Of a DNA stretch of 64,000 bases, positions 18,278-27,159 are shown piece by piece. Position 1 is the first letter of the stretch, and every line of letters starts with the position of its first letter. The translations under genes were made by a program, and so were the position numbers. The stretch is from Cyclobacteriaceae bacterium (lineage in GTDB: Bacteria; Bacteroidota; Bacteroidia; Cytophagales; Cyclobacteriaceae). Below the pieces are notes generated by a model. It did not search any database. It was not told where the DNA came from and saw nothing but the letters and a program-made list of their open reading frames with translations. Where the stretch lies: the NCBI GenBank assembly GCA_016787605.1, contig JAEUUE010000140.1, forward strand, positions 59,592 through 123,591, read 5' to 3'.

Positions 18278-18682
18278 TTACCGCTTAAGCAAGCCGTCGA
18301 CGGAGATCTTCCCGGGGCCCGTGAAGAACAATCCGAGGTAACCCAACAAATAGAGAAGCGCCTTTTCACGGTCGCCGAATGGGTCGCCGGCATGGACAAT
18401 AAATGCAGCGGTGGCCATCGTGATAATCAGGGGCACCAGGGCGAATCTCGTCAACAGGCCAAGGCCGAGGAGGATGCTGCAAAAGAATTCTGCGAAGATG
18501 GCGAGGGCCAGGGAGGCCGGGGAGCCGATGCCGAAAGGATCGGAAAATTTATCCATCCGCTCGGTATAGTAAAGAAGCTTGGGAAGGCCATGCGGAAGCA
18601 TGAATACCGCCAACGACAAACGAATCACAAGCAGGCCCAGGTCCGGCAATAGGGGCCGGGCACTCCACAGTCGATTAAACAT
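18278..18682 (-). CDS. DoxX-family membrane protein
   Basis: 134 residues with four membrane segments and the family pattern LLVIRLSLAVFMLPHGLPKL at the N-terminus, then ALAIFAEFFCSILLGLGLLTR. DoxX/DoxD-like proteins are small quinone-associated membrane proteins, some partnering sulfur-oxidising or oxidoreductase systems; the role of this one is unknown. It starts three bases after the stop of the second glutathione peroxidase gene, so it is co-transcribed and probably translationally coupled. The pairing with peroxidases fits a stress-related quinone or thiol redox function, which is inference. Confidence 0.82.
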   Translation of the reverse strand: MFNRLWSARPLLPDLGLLVIRLSLAVFMLPHGLPKLLYYTERMDKFSDPFGIGSPASLALAIFAEFFCSILLGLGLLTRFALVPLIITMATAAFIVHAGDPFGDREKALLYLLGYLGLFFTGPGKISVDGLLKR

Positions 18683-18685
18683 GAA

Positions 18686-19243
18686 TCAGAGAATTTTGTC
18701 CAGGATCTGCTTGTCCAGGGGTTGTACTCCCGACTTGAAGAAGGTGACCGTGGTGCCGTCCTCACTGACCAAATACTTGGCAAAATTCCAGTCCGGCTTA
18801 TGGCCGGTCTTGCTTTGCAGCCACTGGTACAGCGGGTGCTGGTCGCCGCCCTTCACAGAAATCTTCTCAAACATTTGAAACTTCACCCCGTAGTTGCGCT
18901 GGCAGAACTCCGCGATTTCGGCATTGCTGCCCGGTTCCTGCCAGAGAAAGTTGTTGGCGGGAAACCCCAGGATAGTCACTTTATCGCCATACTGCTCATG
19001 AAGCTTTTCAAGGCCAGCGTACTGCGGGGTCTTGCCGCACTTGGAAGCGGTGTTCACAATCAGCAGCTTCTTGCCCCGGTACTGTGAAAAATCGATCTCC
19101 TTGCCGTCGAGCGACTTGATCTTGAAGTCATAGATCGAAGCCGCCACCGGGCCCTTGGGTGAGGAAAACGTGTCGGAAAAGAATGCGCCAATACCCATAA
19201 TGAGTGCGAGTGGAATGAAAAGAAGGCTTCGTTTAAATTTCAT
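18686..19243 (-). CDS. Glutathione peroxidase-family protein, membrane-anchored or exported
   Basis: 185 residues. A hydrophobic segment at 7-25 acts as signal or anchor, so the enzyme probably works in the periplasm. The thioredoxin-fold peroxidase core shows active-site Cys in NTASKCGKTPQY, Gln in FLWQEPG and Trp-Asn in DWNFAKYL. Cys replaces selenocysteine, and such enzymes usually use thioredoxin. It reduces hydrogen peroxide or lipid hydroperoxides. It overlaps the upstream paralogue by 11 bases, and doxX begins three bases after its stop. The two peroxidases are alike throughout, pointing to tandem duplication. Confidence 0.9.
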   Translation of the reverse strand: MKFKRSLLFIPLALIMGIGAFFSDTFSSPKGPVAASIYDFKIKSLDGKEIDFSQYRGKKLLIVNTASKCGKTPQYAGLEKLHEQYGDKVTILGFPANNFLWQEPGSNAEIAEFCQRNYGVKFQMFEKISVKGGDQHPLYQWLQSKTGHKPDWNFAKYLVSEDGTTVTFFKSGVQPLDKQILDKIL

Positions 19244-19730
19244 CGAGAATTTCTTTCGCCATCGGGCTCACTTTCTGGTTGAAGAATTTCACCGTGCCAT
19301 CGGGTTTCACGATGTACTTGCAGAAATTCCACGACGGTTCCTGGCCGGTCTTCTCTTTCAGCCAGGCATAGAGCGGGTGCTGGTCGTCGCCGATCACCGA
19401 GATCTTTTCAAACATCGAGAACGTGACGCCGTATTCCTTCGAGCAGAATTCCGCAATCTCGGCGTTGGTGCCTGGCTCCTGGCCGCGGAAGTTGTTGGCC
19501 GGGAAACCCAGGATAGTCACTTTTTTGCCATACATCTCGTGCAGCTTCTGCAGGTCGGCATACTGGGGCGTATAGCCGCATTTGGAGGCTACGTTCACAA
19601 TCAACAACGTCTTGCCCTTGTATTGGGCCAGGTCTACGAGCTTGCCATCAATGGAATTAACCTTGAGGTCATACATCGAGCCCGCATCGATGATCCAGGC
19701 AGCGAACAGGGCAAAAAGCAGCGTTTTCAT
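19233..19730 (-). CDS. Glutathione peroxidase-family protein (tandem paralogue)
   Basis: 165 residues. A short signal-like N-terminus (MKTLLFALFAAWIIDAGS) is followed at once by the core YDLKVNSIDGKLVDL. Active-site Cys is in NVASKCGYTPQY, Gln in FRGQEPG and Trp-Asn in SWNFCKYI; an extra Cys sits beside the last motif. Periplasmic peroxide reduction is the likely role. First gene of the gpx-gpx-doxX-menA operon. Its last 11 bases overlap the start of the second copy, an arrangement favouring coupled translation. The two copies differ mainly at the N-terminus, where only the second carries an extended anchor. Confidence 0.9.
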   Translation of the reverse strand: MKTLLFALFAAWIIDAGSMYDLKVNSIDGKLVDLAQYKGKTLLIVNVASKCGYTPQYADLQKLHEMYGKKVTILGFPANNFRGQEPGTNAEIAEFCSKEYGVTFSMFEKISVIGDDQHPLYAWLKEKTGQEPSWNFCKYIVKPDGTVKFFNQKVSPMAKEILDEI

Positions 19731-19853
19731 AGTTAGCGATTTAGAGGTCTAACAAAGGTCCAAAAATAATGTTCAAAAGTCAGGGGATTTATGCCAACGG
19801 TCCTGTCCCTAACGGATGCACATCAGCCCGAAATCAGGGCCTTCCGCCCAGGC

Positions 19854-20867
19854 TCAATTCAACACAGACTGATATCCCCGAGGGTTGGTCAGTACCTTGG
19901 ATAGTCCTTTACTGACGGACAACAGCGGTGTGGCATCGAGGTGCACGGTCAGCCCGGTGGTCAGGCTCAGTCGTTGGGCCATCCCCCTCACCAGGGCACT
20001 GCCTCCCGTGAGGTGAATACCGTTGTTGTAGATATCCGCCGAGAGTTCCGGGGGTGCACTATCAAGCGTCTGGAGCAGGGTTTCTTCGATGGCCCTGACG
20101 GGGGTGTCCAGCGCATGGACGATTTCGTCGTGCGTCAGCTTAACGGGTACCGGCAGGCCGTCGGAGAGATGCTTGCCTTTGACCACCAACTGGTCAGGAC
20201 CGTCGGTCGTGATCATCGCCCCGCCTATCTTCATCTTCACTTGCTCGGCCGTCTTCCAACCCAGTACTACCCGGTGTTCATGCCGGACATGGTCGATCAC
20301 CGTCTGCGTAAAGGAATCGCCGGCGACTTTCAGGGACTGGAACACGGCTACTCCCGATAGGGAAATAATTACGATCTCGGTGATGCCTCCCCCGATGTCC
20401 ATGATCAGGCGGCCAGATGCCTCGCGGATATCAATACCCATTCCGATGGCAGCGGCGATGGGCTCCGACACCAGGTTCACCTGGCTGGAATGGAACTGTT
20501 CCATGACGTCCCTGAGGGCCATTCGCTCTACATCCGTGGCACAGTACGGCACGCCGGATACGATGCGGTCAAAACGAGAAAACAGGCGGTTGCGGTAGAC
20601 TTGCCGGACCAGGCGGTCGAGCATCAGGGTCGTAGACTCGTAATCGGCAATAACACCCCAGCGCAGCGGCCGAACCGGCCGGAGCTGGTCGTGGTTCTTT
20701 TCGAAAATCTCGTACGCTTCATCGCCCACAGCCCTCACCGACCGGTCACCGGGATTGAATACGATATACGATGGCTGCGCCAGCAGAATCTGTCGGTTAT
20801 CGGTCAGGAGGGTATTGTTGTTACCCAAGTCGACGGCGAAACTCTGTTTCGAAAATGGCGACAACAT
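19854..20867 (-). CDS. MreB-like bacterial actin (lone paralogue)
   Basis: 337 residues from the ATG at 20867; an upstream TTG adds nine residues without similarity. Actin-fold phosphate loops: FAVDLGNNNTLL at the N-terminus, MDIGGGITEIVI near 155 and LTGGSALVRGM near 295. The EPIAAAIGMG connection is typical of MreB. MreB filaments guide lateral cell-wall synthesis. No mreC, mreD, pbp2 or rodA follows, unlike the standard mreBCD operon, so this may be a second copy with its own role rather than the housekeeping one. The usual membrane-binding amphipathic N-helix is not obvious, although LSPFSKQ is short and partly hydrophobic. Confidence 0.82.
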   Translation of the reverse strand: MLSPFSKQSFAVDLGNNNTLLTDNRQILLAQPSYIVFNPGDRSVRAVGDEAYEIFEKNHDQLRPVRPLRWGVIADYESTTLMLDRLVRQVYRNRLFSRFDRIVSGVPYCATDVERMALRDVMEQFHSSQVNLVSEPIAAAIGMGIDIREASGRLIMDIGGGITEIVIISLSGVAVFQSLKVAGDSFTQTVIDHVRHEHRVVLGWKTAEQVKMKIGGAMITTDGPDQLVVKGKHLSDGLPVPVKLTHDEIVHALDTPVRAIEETLLQTLDSAPPELSADIYNNGIHLTGGSALVRGMAQRLSLTTGLTVHLDATPLLSVSKGLSKVLTNPRGYQSVLN

Positions 20868-20966
20868 AGGAGATGGACTTGAACCTACCTGCAAGTAAGG
20901 ATTATTCCCCCAGAGAATACTTCTCAGAATCCAAAAAATCTTGGCGGTGGCTCTGAATCCGGGGCA

Positions 20967-21344
20967 CTACTCCATAATCAATGACGTGCAGGTACATCGC
21001 CCGGTCAGCCGGCCAACCGGAGTCCCCTGGTTAACCAGCAGGCAATCGAACTCGACATCACCTTGATAAAGAATGGCGCAATTGTCGGAACTGGTGAAGT
21101 AGTCTGGGCCCTCTCCGGGATAGAACTTTACCTGCGTCCCCAAGGAGTCCTTTCCAATCACCAGTTTGAAGGCGGTACCATTGGCTAAAACGGCACCACT
21201 GAAATAGTATCCATGGCTGCAATCAACAGAGGTTGCCCTGTACCTGACTTTGTTGAAGGTGAACGTGCAGGCAACGTCGTCATCACTGCACGAAAGCCAG
21301 AACGGGATACTGGCGAGAAGGACTAGAAGCCTGGCCCTTAGCAT
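20967..21344 (-). CDS. Putative small lipoprotein
   Basis: 125 residues from the ATG at 21344. The N-terminus MLRARLLVLLASIPFWLSC has positive charges, a hydrophobic core and a Cys in a lipobox-like setting (FWLSC), followed by SDDD. The mature part has several cysteines (for example DCSHGYY, DNCAIL, FDCLL and CTC near the end) and alternating hydrophobic residues suggesting a beta fold with disulfides. No family is recognised. It stands alone between the MreB-like gene and argS. Function unknown. Confidence 0.6.
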   Translation of the reverse strand: MLRARLLVLLASIPFWLSCSDDDVACTFTFNKVRYRATSVDCSHGYYFSGAVLANGTAFKLVIGKDSLGTQVKFYPGEGPDYFTSSDNCAILYQGDVEFDCLLVNQGTPVGRLTGRCTCTSLIME

Positions 21345-21421
21345 GACCAAAACTACGATTACTTCATCCGGTGCGTATTATACCGGAGAAACTATTTGTA
21401 CGGAAATTCGCAACGCCAGAC

Positions 21422-23203
21422 TCACATCCTGTCCGGAACGCCGATGCCCAACACGCGCATCCCGCTCCGGATGACGTCGGCGGTGGCTTTGGAGAAGGCG
21501 AGCCGCATTCCCCGCTTACCCGCATCGGTTTCCTGCAGCACCGGGATGGACTGGTAGAACTGGTTGTAGTCCTGGGCGAGTGCATACACATAGTTGGCAA
21601 CTATAGCCGGAGAATACTCACGGGCTGCCTCCTCCAGCTTGGATGGATATTGACTCAACCGGATAATCACATTTCGTTCTAATTCGTGAAGACCAGACGG
21701 GTAATCGGTAACCGTTAACCGGTCACCGGTATTGAGGTTGGCCTTCCGAAGCATCCCTCTTATCCGCGCATGGGTGTATTGAATGAAAGGACCGGTGTGG
21801 CCTTGCAGCGAAATGCTCTCATTAGGATCAAAGAGCATCCGCTTTTTCGGGTCCACTTTCAGCAGGAAGTACTTTAGCGCTCCCAATCCGATCATCTCGG
21901 TGAGTGACGCAATCTCCTCGTTGGACATGCCTTCGGTCTTGCCTAACTCGGCCGTTTGTGCCGCGGCATCGGTCACCATTTCTTCCATCAGGTCGTCGGC
22001 ATCCACTACGGTACCTTCCCGGCTTTTCATTTTGCCGCTGGGCAAATCCACCATGCCATACGACAGGTGATAGCACTTCTTCGCCCAGGCATAGCCCAGC
22101 TTGCCCAGGATAAGAAACAGCACCTTGAAATGATACTCCTGCTCATTGCCGACCGTATACACCTGTCCTTCGATCCTGGGGAAGTCCCGGAAGCGAAGAA
22201 TGGCTGTGCCGATGTCCTGCGTCATGTACACGCTGGTGCCATCGGCCCGCAACAGCACCTTTTGATCCAGCCCATCGCCGGTGAGGTCTACCCACACGGA
22301 GCCGTCCTCCTTACGGAAGAAGACCCCGGAGGCCAGGCCCTTCATCACCTCCTCTTTCCCGAGCAGGTAGGTATCAGACTCATAGTACAGTTTCTCGAAG
22401 TCGACGCCCATGCGCCGGTAGGTGGCGTCGAAGCCGGAATAGACCCAGCCGTTCATCGTCTTCCACAGGTCCACGGTATCCTTATCCTTGGCTTCCCACT
22501 TCTGGAGAAGGTCCACGGCCATGCGCATGATCGGAGCCTCTTTCTCCGCCTGCTCTTCGGTGCGACCGGCAGCCACCAATTCCTTTACCTGTGACTTGTA
22601 GGCCTTGTCAAATTCCACATAATACTTGCCCACCAGCTTGTCGCCCTTCATTCCGCTCGACTCCGGCGTCTCTCCATTGCCAAACAGTTGCCAGGCGGCC
22701 ATGCTTTTGCAAATATGAATCCCGCGGTCATTGATGATCTGCACTTTGTGAACCGTGTACCCGGTCGCCTTGTAAATCTCGGCTACCGCGTATCCCAGGA
22801 AGTTGTTCCGAAGGTGACCCAGGTGCAGGGGCTTGTTCGTATTCGGTGAACTGTACTCCACCATCAACTCCTTCCCGGTTGACGGTTGACGGCCATAGTC
22901 GGGATTTGCAACCAATTCCTGAAGGACCTTCAGCCAGGCCTCATCGGAGATGGAGAGATTGAGAAACCCTTTTACGACGTTGAACTTCGATACCAGTTTT
23001 CCGGTCGACAATTTTTCCCCGATCATCCGGGCCGTCTCCTCCGGACCTTTTTTCGAAAGCTTGGTTAAGGGAAAACAGACCAGCGTATGGGACCCTTCAA
23101 ACTCCTGGTTAGTGGGCTGGATTTGAATAGCCTGTGCAGGCTGTCCGAACAACGCGACGACAGCTGCTTCAATTTCTGACCGGAGTTGGTGATCGATGTT
23201 CAT
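21422..23203 (-). CDS. argS: Arginyl-tRNA synthetase
   Basis: 593 residues from the ATG at 23203. Class I synthetase that charges tRNA-Arg. It has the N-terminal Add-1 domain, the HIGH-like HLGH in NKPLHLGHLRNNFLG near 120-130, the MKSREGT segment in the place of the KMSKS loop, and the C-terminal anticodon-binding DALR domain ending in GMRVLGIGVP. Length is normal. The upstream neighbour on the same strand (deoxyhypusine-synthase-like) ends 45 bases before the start; both proteins touch arginine-derived metabolism only indirectly, so the adjacency may be chance. The upstream GTG-rich extension of the frame was not used. Confidence 0.96.
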   Translation of the reverse strand: MNIDHQLRSEIEAAVVALFGQPAQAIQIQPTNQEFEGSHTLVCFPLTKLSKKGPEETARMIGEKLSTGKLVSKFNVVKGFLNLSISDEAWLKVLQELVANPDYGRQPSTGKELMVEYSSPNTNKPLHLGHLRNNFLGYAVAEIYKATGYTVHKVQIINDRGIHICKSMAAWQLFGNGETPESSGMKGDKLVGKYYVEFDKAYKSQVKELVAAGRTEEQAEKEAPIMRMAVDLLQKWEAKDKDTVDLWKTMNGWVYSGFDATYRRMGVDFEKLYYESDTYLLGKEEVMKGLASGVFFRKEDGSVWVDLTGDGLDQKVLLRADGTSVYMTQDIGTAILRFRDFPRIEGQVYTVGNEQEYHFKVLFLILGKLGYAWAKKCYHLSYGMVDLPSGKMKSREGTVVDADDLMEEMVTDAAAQTAELGKTEGMSNEEIASLTEMIGLGALKYFLLKVDPKKRMLFDPNESISLQGHTGPFIQYTHARIRGMLRKANLNTGDRLTVTDYPSGLHELERNVIIRLSQYPSKLEEAAREYSPAIVANYVYALAQDYNQFYQSIPVLQETDAGKRGMRLAFSKATADVIRSGMRVLGIGVPDRM

Positions 23204-23248
23204 AGTGCATCCCTTCCCCGACATCAATGCCGGGGCAACTGGAAACCC

Positions 23249-24226
23249 TTACATGTCAAGGATGTAAGCAAACATCAGTGGCGCCACGATGGTCGCGTCG
23301 CTTTCGACAATAAACTTAGGCGTGTCGATGCTGAGTTTTCCCCAGGTGATCTTCTCGTTGGGAACGGCGCCGGAATAGGAACCGTAGCTCGTCGTGCTGT
23401 CGCTGATCTGGCAGAAATAACTCCAGAACGGTACGTTATCACGCTCGAGATCCTGGTGGAGCATGGGCACCACGCAAATGGGGAAGTCGCCCGCAATGCC
23501 GCCGCCGATCTGAAAGAACCCGATGCCTTCGGTACCGGAGTTTTTGGTGTACCAGTCGGCCAGCCACACCATATACTCGATACCTGACTTCATGGTGGAA
23601 GCCTTGAGTTCGCCCGTGACGACATACGAAGCGAAGATGTTACCCATGGTGGAATCTTCCCAGCCCGGAACGACCATCGGCATATTCTTTTCTGCGGCGG
23701 CGATCATCCAGGAGTTTTTCGGGTCGATCTCGTAGTACTGTTTCAGGTCTCCGCTGTTGAGCATGCGGAACATGAATTCGTGGGGAAAGAGGCGCTCGCC
23801 CTTATCCTCGGCATCCTTCCACACCTTGAAGAGGTGCTTTTGCAGGCGGCGGAAGGCCTCTTCTTCCGGGATGCAGGTATCGGTAACGCGGTTGAGGTGA
23901 TTCTGCAGCAGGTCCCACTCCTGCTCCGGGGTAAGATCCCGGTAGTTAGGAATACGGCGGTAGTGGCTGTGGGCCACCAGGTTCATGATGTCCTCCTCCA
24001 GGTTGGCCCCGGTACAGGAAATGATATGCACCTTGTTCTGCCGGATCATTTCGGCGAAACTGATACCCAGCTCGCCTGTGCTCATGGCCCCGGCCAGGGT
24101 GACCATCATCTTCTTGCCGTCGGCGATGTGCTTCTTGTAGGCCTTGGCGGCGTCCACGAGGGCGGCGGCATTGAAATGGAGGTAGTTCTTCTCGATGAAG
24201 GCGGAGATGGGACGATTCTGGCTCAT
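23249..24226 (-). CDS. Deoxyhypusine synthase family protein
   Basis: 325 residues from the ATG at 24226. Eukaryotic and archaeal deoxyhypusine synthase moves the aminobutyl group of spermidine to eIF5A using NAD; bacteria lack eIF5A, and some bacterial relatives act in homospermidine formation. Visible features: LAGAMSTGELG near residue 45, ISCTGANLEEDIMNL near 70-85, GGGIAGDFPI near 235 and the terminal WGK with Lys297 matching the lysine that forms the enzyme-imine intermediate. The family's usual histidine after the GGG segment is not obvious. Located 1.8 kb from an arginase/agmatinase-family gene and 2.9 kb from arginine decarboxylase, which supports a polyamine role. True substrate unknown. 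Confidence 0.82.
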   Translation of the reverse strand: MSQNRPISAFIEKNYLHFNAAALVDAAKAYKKHIADGKKMMVTLAGAMSTGELGISFAEMIRQNKVHIISCTGANLEEDIMNLVAHSHYRRIPNYRDLTPEQEWDLLQNHLNRVTDTCIPEEEAFRRLQKHLFKVWKDAEDKGERLFPHEFMFRMLNSGDLKQYYEIDPKNSWMIAAAEKNMPMVVPGWEDSTMGNIFASYVVTGELKASTMKSGIEYMVWLADWYTKNSGTEGIGFFQIGGGIAGDFPICVVPMLHQDLERDNVPFWSYFCQISDSTTSYGSYSGAVPNEKITWGKLSIDTPKFIVESDATIVAPLMFAYILDM

Positions 24227-24354
24227 GCGGGGTAAATTTGGGGGCGAAGATAGGAAGTCAATTTGAGAATAAGCCAATTTGTCCGCCTGCAGAACAAAAA
24301 CTAAGCAGCGTGCACCGGGTCACCGGGAAACACTGAAAATTGCGATCTTCAGGC

Positions 24355-25971
24355 ATGAGAATAATCCTGCTCTCCGTCGTCCTGTTGCTGCCTGGCGCTT
24401 CCTCGTGGGCCCAGCTGTCCGCCGATAGTGTTCAACGCATTGACCAGCTCTTCAGTCGCTGGAATAATGCCACCCCCGGAGTTTCTGTCGCCATAGAACG
24501 GAACGGAAAAATGATCTACCACAAGGCCTTTGGTCTTGCCGACCTGGAGCACGCAGTGCCCAACACCACCGAGACCATTTTCGAAGCTGGCTCCGTCTCC
24601 AAGCAGTTCACGGCCGCCGCCATACTCCTGCTAGCCTCCGAAGGCAAACTGTCGCTGGACGATGACGTGCGCAAATACGTTCCCGAACTTCCCGTTTACG
24701 ACAAACCCATCACTATCCGGCACCTGATGAACCATACGAGCGGGCTGAAAGATTGGGGATCCGTAGGTGCCCTGTCGGGCTGGCCCCGGACGACAAGGGT
24801 GTACACGCAGGACCTGGCCCTGCAGATCATCTGCCGGCAGAAGTCCCTGAATTTTTCACCGGGAAGCGAATACTCCTACAGCAACAGTGGCTATACCCTG
24901 ATGGTGACCATCGTTGAACGGGTCTCAAAACTGACGCTCGCCGAATTCACCCGTACCCGCTTGTTTGAACCCGCGGGCATGAAACACACCCAATGGCGCG
25001 ACAACTTCCGCGAAGTTGTCCCCGGACGGGCGGTCGCCTACCGCAGTCGGGAAGGAGCCTATGAACAAGAGATGCCCTTCGAGCACATCCACGGTCACGG
25101 TGGCCTGCTGACGACCACCGAGGATCTGGTCGTTTGGAATCACCAACTGGGAAAGCCAACGCTTTGGGGCACCGAAATGGCCCGGCTCCGCGAACAGCAA
25201 GGCAGGCTCACCAACGGGCAGACGATATCGTATGCCGGAGGACTGTTTGTCGCTGCGCACAATGGCTTCCGCGAAGTTTCGCACACCGGGGCCACAGCCG
25301 GCTACCGTGCTTACCTGGGTTGGTTTCCGGACAAGAAACTTTCCATTGCCCTGCTGAGCAACGACGCCTCGTTCAATCCCGGCAGATTCGGATCACTGGT
25401 CGCGGACATCTTCCTGGGCCAGGCGCCTTCACCCACGGCGCTGAGCCGCCCGAGCCTGAATGTTCCGGAGTCTGAGCTAAAGCGCTATGAAGGCACCTAC
25501 CGCAGTGTTCGCATGTTTGACGTTTTCAAGCTGACCGTGAAAGATGGGAAGGTGTGGTCGAACGATCATGCGTTGACTGTTCTGCATCCCGATACCCTGT
25601 ACCTGGACCGGTTGCACTGGATTTGGAAGAAAGGCGGCCAGATTCTCCTCAAGACCCCCGCGGACACGGGCACCTACGCGAAGGTCAAAGAGCCGGCGGT
25701 AAAAGCAAGTTACCTCCAGGAGTTGGCGGGTACCTATGGTTCCGATGAAGCCGATGCCACTTGGCGAATCGAAGTGCGCGATGGGGTACTTTGGGTAAAC
25801 CATGTTCCGCCCGGTGCCTGGAAATTGGAGCCCGCTTTCTTCGACGGATTTACGGCGGATGGAGACCTTTATGAATTCAAGCGCAACAAGAAGGGGCAAG
25901 TAGTATCACTGGAAGTCAGCGTAAGCCGTGCGGAGCGGGTGGTCTTCTGGAAACAGCAGGCCACCAAGTAA
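24355..25971 (+). CDS. Secreted serine hydrolase, class C beta-lactamase/D,D-peptidase family
   Basis: 538 residues from the ATG at 24355, the start of a signal peptide ending SSWAQ. Catalytic features: Ser80-Val-Ser-Lys83 (SxxK in AGSVSKQF), the YSN triad in YSYSNSGY near 175 and HTG in SHTGATAGY near 310. After the catalytic domain, residues about 370-538 form a beta-rich C-terminal part often seen in Bacteroidota members. Family members hydrolyse beta-lactams, D-amino-acid peptides or esters; no resistance role can be claimed. It lies between polyamine genes on the opposite strand and is probably its own unit. Confidence 0.88.
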   Translation: MRIILLSVVLLLPGASSWAQLSADSVQRIDQLFSRWNNATPGVSVAIERNGKMIYHKAFGLADLEHAVPNTTETIFEAGSVSKQFTAAAILLLASEGKLSLDDDVRKYVPELPVYDKPITIRHLMNHTSGLKDWGSVGALSGWPRTTRVYTQDLALQIICRQKSLNFSPGSEYSYSNSGYTLMVTIVERVSKLTLAEFTRTRLFEPAGMKHTQWRDNFREVVPGRAVAYRSREGAYEQEMPFEHIHGHGGLLTTTEDLVVWNHQLGKPTLWGTEMARLREQQGRLTNGQTISYAGGLFVAAHNGFREVSHTGATAGYRAYLGWFPDKKLSIALLSNDASFNPGRFGSLVADIFLGQAPSPTALSRPSLNVPESELKRYEGTYRSVRMFDVFKLTVKDGKVWSNDHALTVLHPDTLYLDRLHWIWKKGGQILLKTPADTGTYAKVKEPAVKASYLQELAGTYGSDEADATWRIEVRDGVLWVNHVPPGAWKLEPAFFDGFTADGDLYEFKRNKKGQVVSLEVSVSRAERVVFWKQQATK

Positions 25972-25980
25972 GTCCGTGGA

Positions 25981-26955
25981 TCAGGCATCCTGCGCCACCG
26001 GCGCTGTCTTGCTGAGAATCACTTTGGCGGTAGCCTCCATAATCTCAAAGGCGCTTTCCGCCATGCTGTTCTGTGTGTCCAGCGTCGGGTTCACTTCGGC
26101 AATCTCCCAGGCGCAGAGCTTCGGGCTCCTGGCCAGCTCGACATTCAGCGTCTTGGCCTCTTCCACGGTTAGCCCATTCGGAACGGGGGTTCCCGTGCCC
26201 AACGAGATACGGCTGTCCATGCTGTCCACATCAAAGGACACGTAAAGCAGGTCACAATGGTCCAGGTATTTCAGCGCCTCTTGTGCCACGGCAGCAGGCC
26301 CGAGTCGCTTGACCTCTTCGGCGGTGAAGTTGGGAATGCCGTACTTATTGATGAGGTAGTTCTCCGGTTTCTCCATGTCGCGCATGGAGATGAACACCAG
26401 GTCTTCCGGGTAGATCTTGGCTCCGGGGATGCCGACATTCATGATCTGCTCCCAATATTCGATGGTCTCCCCTTTCGGGTCGTTGATCTTGCACTCCAGG
26501 TTATCGATGTCGCACGCCATGGCGAGCGTCATGCCGTGCATGTTTCCTGATGGCGTGGTGTAGGGGGAATGCAGGTCGGCATGGGCGTCGATCCAGATGA
26601 CCCCGAGGCGTTTCTTGGGGAAAGCCTTCTTGATCCCGGCGATGGTGCCATAGGCCGTGCTGTGGTCGCCGGCCATGATCATGGGAAAGAAATCATCGAA
26701 AAGCTGTTCATAGACCTCCAGGCATACCCGCTCCTCCATGATCAGGACCCCGTCGATGAATTTGGCGTAGGCGTGCTCGGCGCTGTTGAACAGGAGTTCG
26801 TTGACGTTCTCCACCTCGATGGCCTCGTGCTTCCGGAAGAAGTCCGACTTGAGGTCCAGGCTGGCTATTTTCATGGCCTCCACGCCGAGGCTGGCCCCCC
26901 GGGTGCCGGCGCCGATTTCCGACTTGACCTGGATGATTTTGATTTTCTCGCTCAC
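25981..26955 (-). CDS. Arginase/agmatinase (ureohydrolase) family protein
   Basis: 324 residues with a GTG start at 26955. Two-Mn ureohydrolase ligand motifs are present: GDHST, DAHADLH, SGNMHGM and SFDVDSMD. The Glu of EVNPTLD completes the set. SGNMHGM looks more like arginase, while the divergent arginine decarboxylase gene 204 bases away would make agmatine a sensible substrate. Either way the product feeds polyamine or ornithine metabolism with release of urea. The deoxyhypusine-synthase-like gene lies downstream on the same strand beyond the serine hydrolase. Substrate left open. Confidence 0.88.
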   Translation of the reverse strand: MSEKIKIIQVKSEIGAGTRGASLGVEAMKIASLDLKSDFFRKHEAIEVENVNELLFNSAEHAYAKFIDGVLIMEERVCLEVYEQLFDDFFPMIMAGDHSTAYGTIAGIKKAFPKKRLGVIWIDAHADLHSPYTTPSGNMHGMTLAMACDIDNLECKINDPKGETIEYWEQIMNVGIPGAKIYPEDLVFISMRDMEKPENYLINKYGIPNFTAEEVKRLGPAAVAQEALKYLDHCDLLYVSFDVDSMDSRISLGTGTPVPNGLTVEEAKTLNVELARSPKLCAWEIAEVNPTLDTQNSMAESAFEIMEATAKVILSKTAPVAQDA

Positions 26956-26999
26956 TGAAAAGGAAACTTAGATACCTGTAATGGACCACCTGACTGCTT

Positions 27000-27027
27000 G
27001 CCCGCCGAAGCCTCGGCGAAGGCGGGC
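27000..27027. repeat. GCCCGCC...GGCGGGC intergenic palindrome
   Basis: GCCCGCC (27000-27006) and GGCGGGC (27021-27027) form a GC-rich stem, with a secondary GCCGAAGCCTCGGC palindrome near its start. It lies in the gap between the divergent arginase-family and arginine decarboxylase genes and probably belongs to a dispersed palindrome family. A structured-leader role cannot be excluded. Confidence 0.5.
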
Positions 27028-27159
27028 CTCAGAGGTCGGGCAGGGCATGCAGGGAGGCGAGACGGGGCAGAAATTGGAGGCCTTGCATACCGATCGTGTA
27101 TTGCAAAGATGGCAAATTTATTCCAATATTGCCCCCTTTATGAATCTCCGGCCCGAACG

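Noticed and set aside
20868-20892. A tRNA T-arm-like string on the minus strand (GGTTCAAGTCC)
   Set aside because: The flanks do not form a T-stem, and no acceptor, D-arm or anticodon arm can be folded from the sequence upstream. Read as chance similarity just before the MreB-like gene.
24355-25971. Beta-lactam resistance gene
   Set aside because: SxxK, YSN and HTG motifs are shared by many esterases and D,D-peptidases; the long C-terminal extension and lack of an AmpR-like regulator give no support for a resistance role.
26998-27159. Longer N-terminus for arginine decarboxylase
   Set aside because: The extension is encoded by a GC-rich palindrome and begins with TTG; the family starts near MKSYREL at 27160.
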